Source: an uncultured Lachnospiraceae bacterium
GTDB taxonomy: Bacteria; Bacillota; Clostridia; Lachnospirales; Lachnospiraceae
DNA: 64,000 nt
Direction: 5' to 3'
NCBI GenBank assembly: GCA_910584945.1
Contig: CAJUDY010000003.1
Location: forward strand, 118,232 to 182,231
Under the pieces are notes generated by a model. That model searched no databases. It saw nothing but the letters and a program-made list of their open reading frames with translations, and was not told the DNA's origin. A program made the position numbers and the translations under genes. Shown here piece by piece: positions 1 through 9,234 of the stretch. The stretch's first letter is position 1; the number at the start of each line of letters is the position of its first letter.

Positions 1-296
1 TATGTAGTTGTTATAATCTCAGTATATTCCTTTTTCATCCGATTTCAATCGTATTGTTGCTTTCTTTTTTATATATCTTGCTGTCATTGGTGTTTTCGCA
101 TATTTTTTTCGACTTTTCTCACTGTTTTTTGTATATTTTATTTCCTTATAAAATTTTATTTTCTGTTTTATCAAATAGAATTTTGTGGTTCACAATTTTT
201 CTTTGGTTTCTATTGTGTATTCTGTCTCTCTATATTATAATAATATTGTTCCATTTTTTCAAAAGCAAAGCAAGATATCAAGAAAGAGACAGCATC
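1..296. other. AT-rich intergenic region before the AraC-type gene
   Basis: This stretch is very T-rich and low in complexity. An open frame runs through it into the AraC-type gene from about position 54, but its translation is a monotonous run of Leu, Phe, Ile and Tyr with none of the base composition of the real gene, so I treat it as upstream DNA. It probably holds the promoter of the regulator; I could not single out a convincing -35/-10 pair. Confidence 0.5.
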
Positions 297-1181
297 ATGA
301 GCACCAACCGTTATGACCTTACCTTTGACAAAGCTTCAAAGATCAAACACACCGCAAGACTTTTATATGTCAGTTCCGCCAAATACGGCGGCGACTGGCA
401 CAGCACTCTGCACACCCACAACTGCTCCGAACTCTTCTATGTCACAGGAGGAGTCGGTCAGTTCCGCATCGAGGAGCACACCTATCAGGTGTCTGCCGAT
501 GACCTGGTCATCATTAACCCCAATGTCAATCACACAGAAGTCAGCCTGAATTCTAATCCGCTGGAATACATCGTGGTGGGCGCCGAGGGGCTGGAGTTGG
601 AGATTACAGATGATTTCGGAGGACCGTTCTGCATCATCAACTGCAGAAGCTTCCGCGACAATATCCTGTTCTATCTGCGCCATATGCTCCGGGAAATTGA
701 GACGAAAGCCCCGGGGTATGAGATGGTCTGCCAGGATCTTATGGAGATTCTGGTCATTCTCCTGTTCCGTCAGACGAATTTTTCCACAGTTCTGGTTCCC
801 GCACAGAAGAATGCTACAAGGCTGTGCACCATGGTCCGGCGATACATCGACACCCACTATAACGAAAACATCACCCTTGACCAGCTGACCGAGATGACCC
901 ATGTAAGCAAGTATTATCTGGTGCACGCGTTCACGGAAGAATACCATGTCTCCCCCATCCGCTATACGCTGCTTCGACGCATAGAAGAAGCCAAACAGCT
1001 CCTGAAAAACGACGATTATACCCTGTCCTTTATCAGCCGCACGCTTGGCTTCTCTTCACAAAGTTATTTTTCACAGATGTTTAAAAAAATGGTCGGCATC
1101 AGCCCCCGGGATTATCGACTTTTGAGTCAGAGGCCGTCTTTGGACGCTCCCTTTTCCCATTCCACAGAACAAGACCTATAA
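297..1181 (+). CDS. AraC family transcriptional regulator
   Basis: This 294-residue protein has the standard two-part AraC layout. The N-terminal part (about residues 25-110) is a cupin-type sensor with the expected HxH (HTHNCSELFYV) and a VIINPNVNH-type strand. The last 100 residues are two helix-turn-helix motifs: LDQLTEMTHVSKYYLVHAFTE, then the signature FISRTLGFSSQSYFSQMFKK ending in GISPRDYR. The ATG at 297 is preferred because AAGAAAGAGA lies just upstream and the composition changes there. It likely senses a small molecule, perhaps a sugar, and activates nearby genes; no target is obvious. Its 3' end overlaps the convergent XRE gene by 83 bases, so the two transcripts are antisense to each other at their ends. 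Confidence 0.9.
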   Translation: MSTNRYDLTFDKASKIKHTARLLYVSSAKYGGDWHSTLHTHNCSELFYVTGGVGQFRIEEHTYQVSADDLVIINPNVNHTEVSLNSNPLEYIVVGAEGLELEITDDFGGPFCIINCRSFRDNILFYLRHMLREIETKAPGYEMVCQDLMEILVILLFRQTNFSTVLVPAQKNATRLCTMVRRYIDTHYNENITLDQLTEMTHVSKYYLVHAFTEEYHVSPIRYTLLRRIEEAKQLLKNDDYTLSFISRTLGFSSQSYFSQMFKKMVGISPRDYRLLSQRPSLDAPFSHSTEQDL

Positions 1182-1839
1182 GAAAAAAAGGGAAGGAACC
1201 ATGAGCCAGCAGTTTTGCCCAGACCCAAAGCGCCGCGTCCTGCCAGAACACCGGCAGAAAATATGGAATCGTGGAGAAATCCGATACCCTGGTCATCTGC
1301 CAGCTGACGTACAGACGCATTACACAATAGGGAACCGTCAGAAGCAGATAAACCGTCAAAAAGGCAACCACTCCCTGATGCGCTCTCACAAAAGCCTTCT
1401 CGGGCCGTCTTCTGATCCCCCATAAAAGGGAAATTCCCTGCATCACTGTAAAACCACCGGTCAGATAGACTGCCGGTCGAAGGAGCATCTGCATGGCGAA
1501 CGCAGGACCGAGATCAAACCGATTCTGTCTCCATGTCATCTCCAGGGGCGTAAGCCAGAAGAAAAGGAACGCCAGCACTGCCAGGAGAACCGCCCCCAGC
1601 AAAAGCTTCCGGACTTCTTTTTTTCGGGAAGGGGAAACCGGCAGTCCAAAGATCAGAATCTTCACATCCGTCTGAAGCACTTCCGCGATCCTCACCAGCA
1701 TATCGATATCCGGGTTAGATTTGCCCGTCTCATAGTTGGACACTGTCTGGCGGCTGACATACAACCGCTCCGCCAGGTCGTCCTGGGTCATTTGTCTTTG
1801 TTTTCTCAAGAGTCGTATATTCTTTCCCACATTTGCCAT
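1099..1839 (-). CDS. XRE-type HTH regulator with a membrane-spanning C-terminus
   Basis: Residues 1-65 form a typical XRE helix-turn-helix (RLLRKQRQMTQDDLAERL, then VSRQTVSNYETGKSNPD). The remaining 180 residues are hydrophobic, with about four likely membrane helices near residues 80-97, 110-135, 150-170 and 205-225. This puts the DNA-binding domain at the cytoplasmic face of the membrane, an arrangement common in Firmicutes for regulators next to transporters. The 3' end overlaps the convergent AraC-type gene. The signal sensed is unknown. The family assignment of the N-terminus is secure; the role of the membrane part is inference. Confidence 0.85.
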   Translation of the reverse strand: MANVGKNIRLLRKQRQMTQDDLAERLYVSRQTVSNYETGKSNPDIDMLVRIAEVLQTDVKILIFGLPVSPSRKKEVRKLLLGAVLLAVLAFLFFWLTPLEMTWRQNRFDLGPAFAMQMLLRPAVYLTGGFTVMQGISLLWGIRRRPEKAFVRAHQGVVAFLTVYLLLTVPYCVMRLYVSWQMTRVSDFSTIPYFLPVFWQDAALWVWAKLLAHGSFPFFLIGLVLWNGKRERPKTASDSKVDNPGG

Positions 1840-1909
1840 AAGATCACCTCTCCTGTATGGTAACCTTTTTTATGGGAAATGTCACGCAAAGGTTCTTTGC
1901 ATAGCTTTT

Positions 1910-2731
1910 TCAGCCGAAATACTTCTGAAAAGCTCCGATACATTTTCCTGCGGCGGACCGGTCAAGGACCGCAAAAAGCACCGACTGGAAAGCGCCCCGG
2001 AAGTCTTCGGTCAGAAGTTCCTTCCACCACCTGGCGATCAGATCCGGATCATTTTGAAACACGCCGCAGCCGTAAGCGCCCAGGATCAGATGGGCGCATC
2101 CCTGCTTTGCAAAGATGGCAAGGGACAGCATCATCCTCCGCCTCATAACCGCTTCTGCCGCCTTTACATCCTCCCCTTTCCGCTTCACCTGTCCCATATT
2201 GACGGCGGGGAGCGTCAGCACAGATGCCGTCACCGGATGTGCAAGGAGCCGAAAGCTTCCGTCCCGGAAGAACACAACGTCCGGTGAATAGATCGCGTGA
2301 TCCGTATACATCATGGACTTGCAGGCCCTGTTATTCACATAATACTCCTCGTGGGCGAGCTGCGTCTCGTACAGGCAGCCCGACGCCGCCAGACTCTCCT
2401 CCTGGGCCATGGCTCCGTTGATGAATCCGCCGCCCGGATTCTTGGCGCTGGCGAAATTCAGAACCGCCGGGTCCTTCCCCTCTTCTGCAAGCCGCAGGAT
2501 CGCGTCCACCGTGGAGCCGTTCCATACCGCAGGCTTTGTCTCTTCTTCCCTGAAGGCCGCCGCCTGTTCATAAGCCGCAAGCAGCTCCTCTCCCTGTGCG
2601 GGCGTCACAAGAAAACTCCCCTTTAAGGAATCCTCCTGCTGCTTTCGGATATCGACTCTTGTTCCATTACTCTCATAATACCCTCTTTCGATAATTGCCA
2701 GCGTTTCTCTGGCGGTTGCTTTTCGATCCAT
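1910..2731 (-). CDS. bacterial-type poly(ADP-ribose) glycohydrolase-like protein (TIGR02452 type)
   Basis: This 273-residue protein carries the glycine-rich macrodomain signature of bacterial-type PARG, NPGGGFINGAMAQEE, around residues 97-111. The GGG and the QEE pair are the ADP-ribose-binding and catalytic residues in this fold. Other macrodomain strands are visible: ILGAYGCGVFQNDP near residue 215 and VLNFASAKNPGG. In bacteria such enzymes remove ADP-ribose from proteins or process ADP-ribose metabolites. It starts 20 bases after the ClC gene ends and shares its strand, so the two are probably co-transcribed. AGGAGGAGG precedes the ATG. No ADP-ribosyltransferase is visible in the window to pair with it. 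Confidence 0.8.
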   Translation of the reverse strand: MDRKATARETLAIIERGYYESNGTRVDIRKQQEDSLKGSFLVTPAQGEELLAAYEQAAAFREEETKPAVWNGSTVDAILRLAEEGKDPAVLNFASAKNPGGGFINGAMAQEESLAASGCLYETQLAHEEYYVNNRACKSMMYTDHAIYSPDVVFFRDGSFRLLAHPVTASVLTLPAVNMGQVKRKGEDVKAAEAVMRRRMMLSLAIFAKQGCAHLILGAYGCGVFQNDPDLIARWWKELLTEDFRGAFQSVLFAVLDRSAAGKCIGAFQKYFG

Positions 2732-2751
2732 GGCCTTTTTCCTCCTCCTGA

Positions 2752-3996
2752 CTATTCCTTCGTATGCGCATCAATGAACTGCAGCTTGGTCTTGGAGTAA
2801 AGAATCTTCTGGCTGTGATACAGGCCGTAGTATCCGGACTCCAGATAACTGATGCTCACTGACAGCAAAAAGAAAGGCATGCATTCAAATCCAAACAGTT
2901 CAAAGCTTAAAAATAAAGAAGACACCGGGCAGTTGGTCACCCCGCAGAATACGGACGCCATACCGCAGGCAGCACCCAGAGAAGGCGGAAACCCGGTCAA
3001 CTGTCCAAAGAGACAGCCAAAAGTCGCGCCCACAAACAGCGTAGGCACGATCTCTCCGCCCCGAAATCCGCTGCCAAGAGATATGGCGGTAAAGATCATT
3101 TTCAGCAGAAATGCCGCCGCAACTACCTGGCCTTCCATAGAATGCTCGATGACATCCATCCCGGCCCCCAGATAATCGGCAGTGCCAAGAAGCACCGTCA
3201 TCAGGATGATCAGACATCCCCCCGCCACGATTCGGAGATACTCATTGGGAATCCACTTTTTATACAGATGCTCCGTGTAATGCAGCACCAGGCAGAATAA
3301 GATGCTGATGCCTGCGCAGCAGACTGCCAGAAGCACCGTCAATCCCCCGTTCTTCCAGTCAAACACCGTCACCGCCGGAAGCGCGAAGTGTTCCCCGTGT
3401 ACACCTAAGAACTCCGCGATCTCCTTTGCGGTCAGCGCCGCCACGCAGCAGGGCACCAGAGCCGCATACTGCATCATTCCCACGCTGGCTACTTCCATGG
3501 CAAAGATGGTGGCAGTCAGAGGCGTCCCGAACAGGGCGGAGAAGCCTGCGCTCATCCCGCACATAATCATGATCCGGTGGTCGTAGTCGTCCATCTTCAG
3601 CCATTTGCCAAAAGTACCTCCGATGCTTCCTCCCAGCTGCAGCGCCGCTCCTTCCCGTCCGGCGGAAGCGCCGAAGGCGTGGGTAATCACCGTAGAAACC
3701 ACGATCAAAGGAGCCATCCGAAGGGGGATCAGCCGATCCGACTGTATCCCCTCCAATACCCGGTTGGTCCCCGTCTTATAAGGGTCCATCCGGTACATGG
3801 CCACAATCAAGAGTCCCGCCAGCGGAAGCAGATACAGCATCCACGGATGGCTGCCCCGGAAAGCCGTCACCAGCGTGATACTCTTTCCGAACAGGCCTCC
3901 CAAAAATCCCAGAACCGCCCCCGTCACTCCCGCCAGCAAAAGCCATCTGGCCAGCAGCCAGGCCCTGCCCGCACAGAGCTCCACAAATTTTTTCAT
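2752..3996 (-). CDS. ClC family anion/proton antiporter, possibly fluoride type
   Basis: This is a 414-residue ClC protein with about ten to twelve membrane segments. The gating-glutamate motif is present as AGREGAALQLGG, and the later filter region as GSGFRGGEIVPTLF. In place of the canonical GSGIP of chloride-selective members, the first filter region reads GTNRVLEG. Replacement of GSGIP is a feature of the CLC-F fluoride/proton antiporter clade, so fluoride export is plausible but inferred. I looked for a fluoride (crcB) riboswitch in the 250 bases upstream and found none. It heads a likely two-gene transcript with the PARG-like gene. Confidence 0.8.
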   Translation of the reverse strand: MKKFVELCAGRAWLLARWLLLAGVTGAVLGFLGGLFGKSITLVTAFRGSHPWMLYLLPLAGLLIVAMYRMDPYKTGTNRVLEGIQSDRLIPLRMAPLIVVSTVITHAFGASAGREGAALQLGGSIGGTFGKWLKMDDYDHRIMIMCGMSAGFSALFGTPLTATIFAMEVASVGMMQYAALVPCCVAALTAKEIAEFLGVHGEHFALPAVTVFDWKNGGLTVLLAVCCAGISILFCLVLHYTEHLYKKWIPNEYLRIVAGGCLIILMTVLLGTADYLGAGMDVIEHSMEGQVVAAAFLLKMIFTAISLGSGFRGGEIVPTLFVGATFGCLFGQLTGFPPSLGAACGMASVFCGVTNCPVSSLFLSFELFGFECMPFFLLSVSISYLESGYYGLYHSQKILYSKTKLQFIDAHTKE

Positions 3997-4168
3997 ATCC
4001 GATCACTCCCCATACCACAACTTTCCCTTTATTATCTCCCCCTGTTCTTTCCATGTCAAGTGCCTCTTAACAATCTTCTCCTGGGCCGGAATATACTGGT
4101 GGGAAAAGAGGTGGACGAGAATGTCGGAAAATAAATTCAGCAAAAAAGAAACACTTGCACACCATAAG

Positions 4169-4205
4169 TCAGGCAGGAGGGAGTTGATTACTCCCTCCTG
4201 CCTGA
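4169..4205. terminator. strong 16-bp hairpin downstream of the EF-G-like gene
   Basis: The arms TCAGGCAGGAGGGAGT and ACTCCCTCCTGCCTGA pair perfectly around a five-base loop. The hairpin lies 39 bases past the stop codon of the minus-strand EF-G-like gene. There is only a short TTTT on the plus-strand side and no T-run on the minus side, so it may act as an RNA-stabilising or weakly terminating structure rather than a textbook terminator. Confidence 0.6.
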
Positions 4206-4243
4206 TTTTATGTACTGCCTTTCAAGCAGTTTTTATTCTTCAA

Positions 4244-6316
4244 TTATGCTTCCGCAGCTCTCGCTGCCACTTCTTTCTCCTGTACATCAGACGGAGCCTG
4301 CTCATACCGCGCAAACTCATAGGAGTACACGCCGCTTCCGCCGGTCATGGAGCGAAGATCGGTATTGTATCCGAAGATCTCCATCATGGGTACATCCGCC
4401 ACGACTTCGGTCTTGCCTGCACCGGCCGGATTCATGCCGAGCACGCGGCCTCTTCTCTTGTTCAGATCACCCATTACATCGCCGGTGTACTTATCGGGCA
4501 CCAGCACCGTCATGGTCGCGATGGGCTCCAGCAGAACCGGAGACGCCTCCATAAAGCCCTTCTTAAACGCCTGGATCGCAGCAGTCTTAAACGCCATCTC
4601 GGAGGAATCTACCGGATGATAAGATCCGTCATAGAGCACCGCTTTCACACCTACCACCGGATATCCGGCCAGAGGTCCCTTGGTAACAGAATCCTGGATT
4701 CCCTTTTCCACTGCCGGGAAGTAATTCTTCGGCACCGCGCCGCCTACCACCATCTGTTCAAATACATAGGGATTCTCCAGATCGCCGGAAGGCTCGAATG
4801 TCATCTTCACATGACCGTACTGTCCGTGTCCCCCGGACTGCTTCTTATACTTATATTCCACGTCAGATTTCTTCCGGAGGGTTTCACGGAACGCCACCTT
4901 GGGCCGATCCAGCTCCACCTCTACTTTATACTTCTCCGCAAGCGTGCTGACGATAACGGAAAGATGCTGATCCCCCATACCATAGAGCAGGGTCTGACGG
5001 TTTTCTGCATCGTTGACAGCCTTGATCGTCAAATCCTCATCCATCATCTTGGCCAGAGCCTGAGAAATCTTGTCCTCGTCGCCCTTCTTCTTCGCCCGGT
5101 AAGCCATGTAGGTGTAGGGCTTGGAGATCTCCGTCTTGCCGTACAGCACCGGAGCTGCCTTCGTGGACAGGGTATCGCCGGTCTTGCAGTTTGCTTTGCC
5201 GATGGCGCCGATGTCTCCCGCATGAAGCTCGGTGATCTCGATGGGCTTGTTGCCACGCATGACATAGAGCTTGTTCAGCTTCTCTTCCGACTCCGTGGAG
5301 GAGTTGTAGAGCACATCATCGGACTTGATGACTCCTGAGCACACTTTGATCAAAGAATATTTTCCAATGAACGGGTCCGCGATGGTCTTGAAAACGTAAG
5401 CGGATTTCGCCTTGGAGAAATTATAATCTGCCTGGAAGATCTCGTTGGTCTTGGTGTTGATTCCCGCGCACTCCTTTTTATCCGGAGACGGGAACAGTTC
5501 CACCATATCATTTAGCATGTTGTGGATGTTGCGGAGCTCGGTGCTGGAGCCCATGGATACCGGAATGATGCTTCCGTCCTCCACGTTCATCTTCATCGCC
5601 GCGCGGATCTCACCCACGGAAAACTCGTCACCTGCAAAATAGCGCTCCATGAACTCCTCGCTGGTCTCCGCCACCGCGTCCATCATCGCCTCCCGGTAAA
5701 TATCCAGATTTGCCTGGCAGTATTCCGGAATCTCACAGTCCTCTCTCTCTCCGATGCCGGTAAAGCGGCGCCCCGCCATCTTCATAACATTGACATAGCC
5801 CACGAACTTCTCATTTTCACGGATCGGCTGATAGAAGGGCGCGATCTTCTTGCCGTAACGCTCCGTCAGCGTCTCCACCACCTCGCGGAAGGACGCGTTG
5901 TCCACATCCATATCGGACACGAAGAACATCCGGGGCAGCTTATACTTTTCACAAAGCTCCCACGCTTTCTCTGTACCGACCTCGACGCCTGCCTTGCCGG
6001 ATACCACGATCACAGCCGCATCCGCCGCCGCCACTGCTTCTTCCACTTCCCCGACAAAATCAAAGAATCCCGGGGTATCTAAAATGTTAATCTTTGTATC
6101 TTTCCAGACAATCGGTACGACAGAAGTATTGATTGAGAACTTGCGTTTCATCTCTTCCTTATCATAATCACTGATGGTCGTTCCATCGGTGACCTTTCCA
6201 ATCCGGCTGGTCAGTCCGGATACGTACGCCATCGCCTCAACCAGGCTGGTCTTTCCGCTCCCGCCATGTCCCAAGAGAACCACGTTGCGGATACTGTCTG
6301 TTGTGTACACGTTCAT
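4244..6316 (-). CDS. elongation factor G-like GTPase (EF-G2 type)
   Basis: This 690-residue protein has full EF-G length and domain order: GTPase, beta-barrel II, then domains III-V (for example KQSGGHGQYGHVKMTFEP). The G1 loop is GHGGSGKT (residues 16-23). G3 is DTPGFFDF (80-87), so the catalytic histidine of true EF-G is a phenylalanine. The G4 box reads SDMD instead of NKxD. VGTEKAWELC after G3 is typical of the EF-G2 branch. It is therefore probably not the housekeeping translocase; a role as a ribosome-associated GTPase is family-level knowledge. The ATG at 6316 is chosen over an in-frame TTG at 6322 because GGAGGAG sits seven bases upstream of it. A consensus-like promoter lies about 95 bases upstream. 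Confidence 0.9.
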   Translation of the reverse strand: MNVYTTDSIRNVVLLGHGGSGKTSLVEAMAYVSGLTSRIGKVTDGTTISDYDKEEMKRKFSINTSVVPIVWKDTKINILDTPGFFDFVGEVEEAVAAADAAVIVVSGKAGVEVGTEKAWELCEKYKLPRMFFVSDMDVDNASFREVVETLTERYGKKIAPFYQPIRENEKFVGYVNVMKMAGRRFTGIGEREDCEIPEYCQANLDIYREAMMDAVAETSEEFMERYFAGDEFSVGEIRAAMKMNVEDGSIIPVSMGSSTELRNIHNMLNDMVELFPSPDKKECAGINTKTNEIFQADYNFSKAKSAYVFKTIADPFIGKYSLIKVCSGVIKSDDVLYNSSTESEEKLNKLYVMRGNKPIEITELHAGDIGAIGKANCKTGDTLSTKAAPVLYGKTEISKPYTYMAYRAKKKGDEDKISQALAKMMDEDLTIKAVNDAENRQTLLYGMGDQHLSVIVSTLAEKYKVEVELDRPKVAFRETLRKKSDVEYKYKKQSGGHGQYGHVKMTFEPSGDLENPYVFEQMVVGGAVPKNYFPAVEKGIQDSVTKGPLAGYPVVGVKAVLYDGSYHPVDSSEMAFKTAAIQAFKKGFMEASPVLLEPIATMTVLVPDKYTGDVMGDLNKRRGRVLGMNPAGAGKTEVVADVPMMEIFGYNTDLRSMTGGSGVYSYEFARYEQAPSDVQEKEVAARAAEA

Positions 6317-6411
6317 TAGCAATCTCCTCCAATACTTTTTGTCATCCTGCGGCCAAAGGCCACAGCATATTCACAAAGGGAAAAAACACGGCTTTTACCC
6401 CTCATGTTAGA

Positions 6412-6440
6412 ATTATACTAAAATATCGGGAAAATAGCAA
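6412..6440 (-). promoter_or_regulatory. promoter of the EF-G-like gene
   Basis: On the minus strand TTGCTA (6435-6440) and TATAAT (6412-6417) are separated by exactly 17 bases. It gives a leader of about 90 bases containing a small GGCC/GGCC hairpin before the ribosome binding site. Confidence 0.6.
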
Positions 6441-6459
6441 GGATTTTAGAAAAGTTGAA

Positions 6460-9222
6460 CTATTTCCCATCTTCACACAGATCGACCAGCTGCCCGGCCA
6501 GTTGATTGGTATCGCGGCAGAGTCTGTTCATGTTCCTTTTCCTGTCAGCCTCTTCCTCCGTCAACAGTGCCTCGTAATAATGATCATACAGATTATAAAG
6601 TTCTTGTTCTGCATTTGGCTGTAACCCTTCGCCGCGCAGCTTATCGCGAACCTTTTGCAAAATGCCGTCACAGACCACATCTTTGCGAACTTTCTGATCC
6701 AAATCAAATAAATTCTCATCCAAAGTCGGCTCGTCCCCGGATATTACGGCATCGTTGTTGGGCGTCTTCCCACTGTCTTGATTTTTTTTATTGATAATAT
6801 CATCGATCCAGTCGTCATCCTCTTTTTTCTTCTCTGTATTCTTGTTTCCTGCATTTTCCTTAACAGACGAAGTTTCGACATTTCCGGACAGGCTTTGGAG
6901 CAACGCGGCTTTCAATTCTTCCGCCTTTGCCGAAAGCTGTCCCACGATCGCTGCAGTCTTATTCCCCTCATTCTCTTCCAGGCCCGGATCAGAGAGCTTC
7001 TGGCCAAAGAGCTGCTCCGCTGTCAGATTTTTGGGTTCAAACTGTCCGATCACCTTGCCGATACTCCTGTCAATGAGGCTTTCAGCCCCAATGTCCTGCA
7101 GCAGCAAATCCTCTAATACACCCGCAAGAAGTTCTCTCCCATCCTTTTTCAGCCATTCACATATCTGCTCTGCCTTTGGAACCTCAGAAGAGACTTTTAA
7201 TTCAGAGCCGGACAGGATGCTTTGAAAGCGACCTTGTACCCAGAAAATCTTCAGTAAATCCCTTCTTTTCCCATTCACATAGGTATGGATACCATTTTTC
7301 AAAACATTATACCGCCGCCTCGCATTTTCCAGCATGCGGGAATACATGCATAAATACGCCACATAACGATTATACATGTACCTTGGACCTGTAGGAGATA
7401 CATACTCATATGCTTTTCCAAAACCAACTGTCTCGAAATCCTGCTCAAGATTCTTAACCAGATTTTGTGTAACCTCATTGGCACTGACTCTCAAATTTGT
7501 CTCGCTCTCACCTTTTGTTCCCAGAATTAATTCTTCTATTTTACCAAACAGCGTTTTCAGAATCTCATCAATCGTACTCCTTTTTTCCGAAGCATTCTCA
7601 TCCTCTATGCTGCAGCTCTGTCCCAAATTGGTCGCTATTTGACGAATGGCAGCAAAGCTGTCGGAAATTTCCGCCTTCGCTTTCTCCGCCAGATTTATGT
7701 ATTCTTCATGAGTTTTTTCCACACTGTTGGACAGATTCACCAGCATATCCACCAGCATTTTTGACTGCACCTCTTCCCACTCGCCGATGTCGGAAACGTA
7801 GATTTTCTTGCAGTCCTCAGAATAATACTTTTTCGCATTGTCCAGACCATAGGACAGTTCGGAAGGAGTTCTTGTATTATTGTCATAGCAGTTATAAACC
7901 AGATGCAGAAAATGTTCTGATGATTTCTTTTGTTCCCTGACAAACTTGACGTACTCCGTAACCGACCAGCCCGCGCGGGCCTGAGACTGCGGTCTTTCCA
8001 GCAGGATCATGGCATCACTGTCCTGCATCAACGCTTCCATTTGGTCCTTATTGCTGATCGCGTCATCATTGGCGCCAACACTGTCAATGAGCTCCAGACC
8101 AGCAATATCCCCGCAGAGATTTCCCCTGATCTCAACTACTTTCACACCGCAATATGCCGTATAGCGTTCCATTCCCTGTTCCATACTCCGGTTCTTATTC
8201 TGCTTGATGTCCGGATTGTATTTACAGACAAAGCTTTTTACCTGCGCAAAATCATCTTCCGACGATATTTGCAAACTGTAATTGGTACCTTCCTCCCAGC
8301 TTTTTACAAGATCGTCTGTACACAATACGTGATTCGGCATTCCCGAATCGAGCCTGTTCTCCCAATAATTCTCATCCGTGGAAAAATGAACGAAGGAACA
8401 AAAATCATACACCGACTCCATATGCCGTTCGTCTTTATAACGGATTTTGCAAAGACTTTTAAATTCCGCCGACTGATAATAATTTTTCAAAAGAGCAATC
8501 GGTTCCGAAGCCTCCGTCAGATCTTTCTCCAGCTTTTGTATTTTGGAAAACAGACCGGCCCTCCCCGGATCTTCCTCTTCCACCGCTTCGATCATACGGC
8601 GGACTGACCGCTTACAGTCGTTTATAAATGCAGCCTTATCCTTGAATATCGCCGTTGCCTGAATGCCCTCTGAATGATCGTCATAAATCAGAACCGTCCG
8701 CGTACCGGTACAGGATGTGAGCGCTCCGCCGCTGGGGAACAGATTCTCTTTTATCCTGTCGCTGACCCTGCCTCCCAACGCAGAGTGAAGGAATGTACTT
8801 TTGCCGGAATTGATGACGCCCACTACCGGTACATGAATGTACTTCCGGTCCATAACTCTTTTGGCGTTCTCAAGCTCGTGAAGATTCTTTTCCAAACAGC
8901 CGCTCTTTTTTTCCAGCTGCTCTACATACAACCCTATTCCATTTAGAATACCAGTTCCCGGTCCGGCGTCTTTGCCCGCAAGCTCATCCAGCTCTTTCGC
9001 ACAGTCAATCAGTTTTTGCAGAGGAACCATGACACGGTCTGTCCTCGCTATGAGTTGATGCAATTTTTCTGACTGCTGTTCTCTGGACGCCAGAACCGCG
9101 TAAATCGCATCGGTCACACTTTCATATTGAAATTTCTTTTCTTCATCATAAGTACAGCAAAATTTATATTCGCGGCATTTTTTGATAATATTGTTATCAT
9201 CCGCTCCCATTTTATGAGCCAT
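6460..9222 (-). CDS. dynamin-like GTPase, last gene of the Hsp70/GrpE-like operon
   Basis: This 920-residue protein has a dynamin-family G domain inserted after about 130 residues of helical sequence. G1 is GVINSGKST (about residues 134-142). A threonine-rich switch follows (SGGALTSCTGTRTVLIY). G3 is LELIDSVGANDD (about 374-385), and the G4 position reads YNCYDNN (about 441-447). The rest is mostly helical, as expected for a stalk, with a charged, probably disordered stretch near residues 790-850 and a helical tail. No membrane helix is evident. It starts 12 bases after the Hsp70-like gene, with AAGGAG in front of the ATG. Dynamin-like proteins remodel membranes or form GTP-driven assemblies; the target here is unknown. 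SrfC-type proteins, which follow Hsp70-like SrfB genes, are a possible relative (from memory, unverified). Confidence 0.8.
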   Translation of the reverse strand: MAHKMGADDNNIIKKCREYKFCCTYDEEKKFQYESVTDAIYAVLASREQQSEKLHQLIARTDRVMVPLQKLIDCAKELDELAGKDAGPGTGILNGIGLYVEQLEKKSGCLEKNLHELENAKRVMDRKYIHVPVVGVINSGKSTFLHSALGGRVSDRIKENLFPSGGALTSCTGTRTVLIYDDHSEGIQATAIFKDKAAFINDCKRSVRRMIEAVEEEDPGRAGLFSKIQKLEKDLTEASEPIALLKNYYQSAEFKSLCKIRYKDERHMESVYDFCSFVHFSTDENYWENRLDSGMPNHVLCTDDLVKSWEEGTNYSLQISSEDDFAQVKSFVCKYNPDIKQNKNRSMEQGMERYTAYCGVKVVEIRGNLCGDIAGLELIDSVGANDDAISNKDQMEALMQDSDAMILLERPQSQARAGWSVTEYVKFVREQKKSSEHFLHLVYNCYDNNTRTPSELSYGLDNAKKYYSEDCKKIYVSDIGEWEEVQSKMLVDMLVNLSNSVEKTHEEYINLAEKAKAEISDSFAAIRQIATNLGQSCSIEDENASEKRSTIDEILKTLFGKIEELILGTKGESETNLRVSANEVTQNLVKNLEQDFETVGFGKAYEYVSPTGPRYMYNRYVAYLCMYSRMLENARRRYNVLKNGIHTYVNGKRRDLLKIFWVQGRFQSILSGSELKVSSEVPKAEQICEWLKKDGRELLAGVLEDLLLQDIGAESLIDRSIGKVIGQFEPKNLTAEQLFGQKLSDPGLEENEGNKTAAIVGQLSAKAEELKAALLQSLSGNVETSSVKENAGNKNTEKKKEDDDWIDDIINKKNQDSGKTPNNDAVISGDEPTLDENLFDLDQKVRKDVVCDGILQKVRDKLRGEGLQPNAEQELYNLYDHYYEALLTEEEADRKRNMNRLCRDTNQLAGQLVDLCEDGK

Positions 9223-9234
9223 TATTTCTTCTCC

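Noticed and set aside
54..296. N-terminal extension of the AraC-type protein
   Set aside because: The sequence is T-rich and low in complexity, and a good ribosome binding site precedes the ATG at 297.
3997..4168. Fluoride riboswitch before the ClC gene
   Set aside because: No conserved core of the crcB motif could be found on the minus strand.
3797..5338. Long plus-strand frame, including a start at 4121 with an AAGAGG site (MSENKFSKK)
   Set aside because: It runs antisense to the ClC and EF-G-like genes and its translation has no family features; it reflects the GC-rich codon pattern of the real genes.
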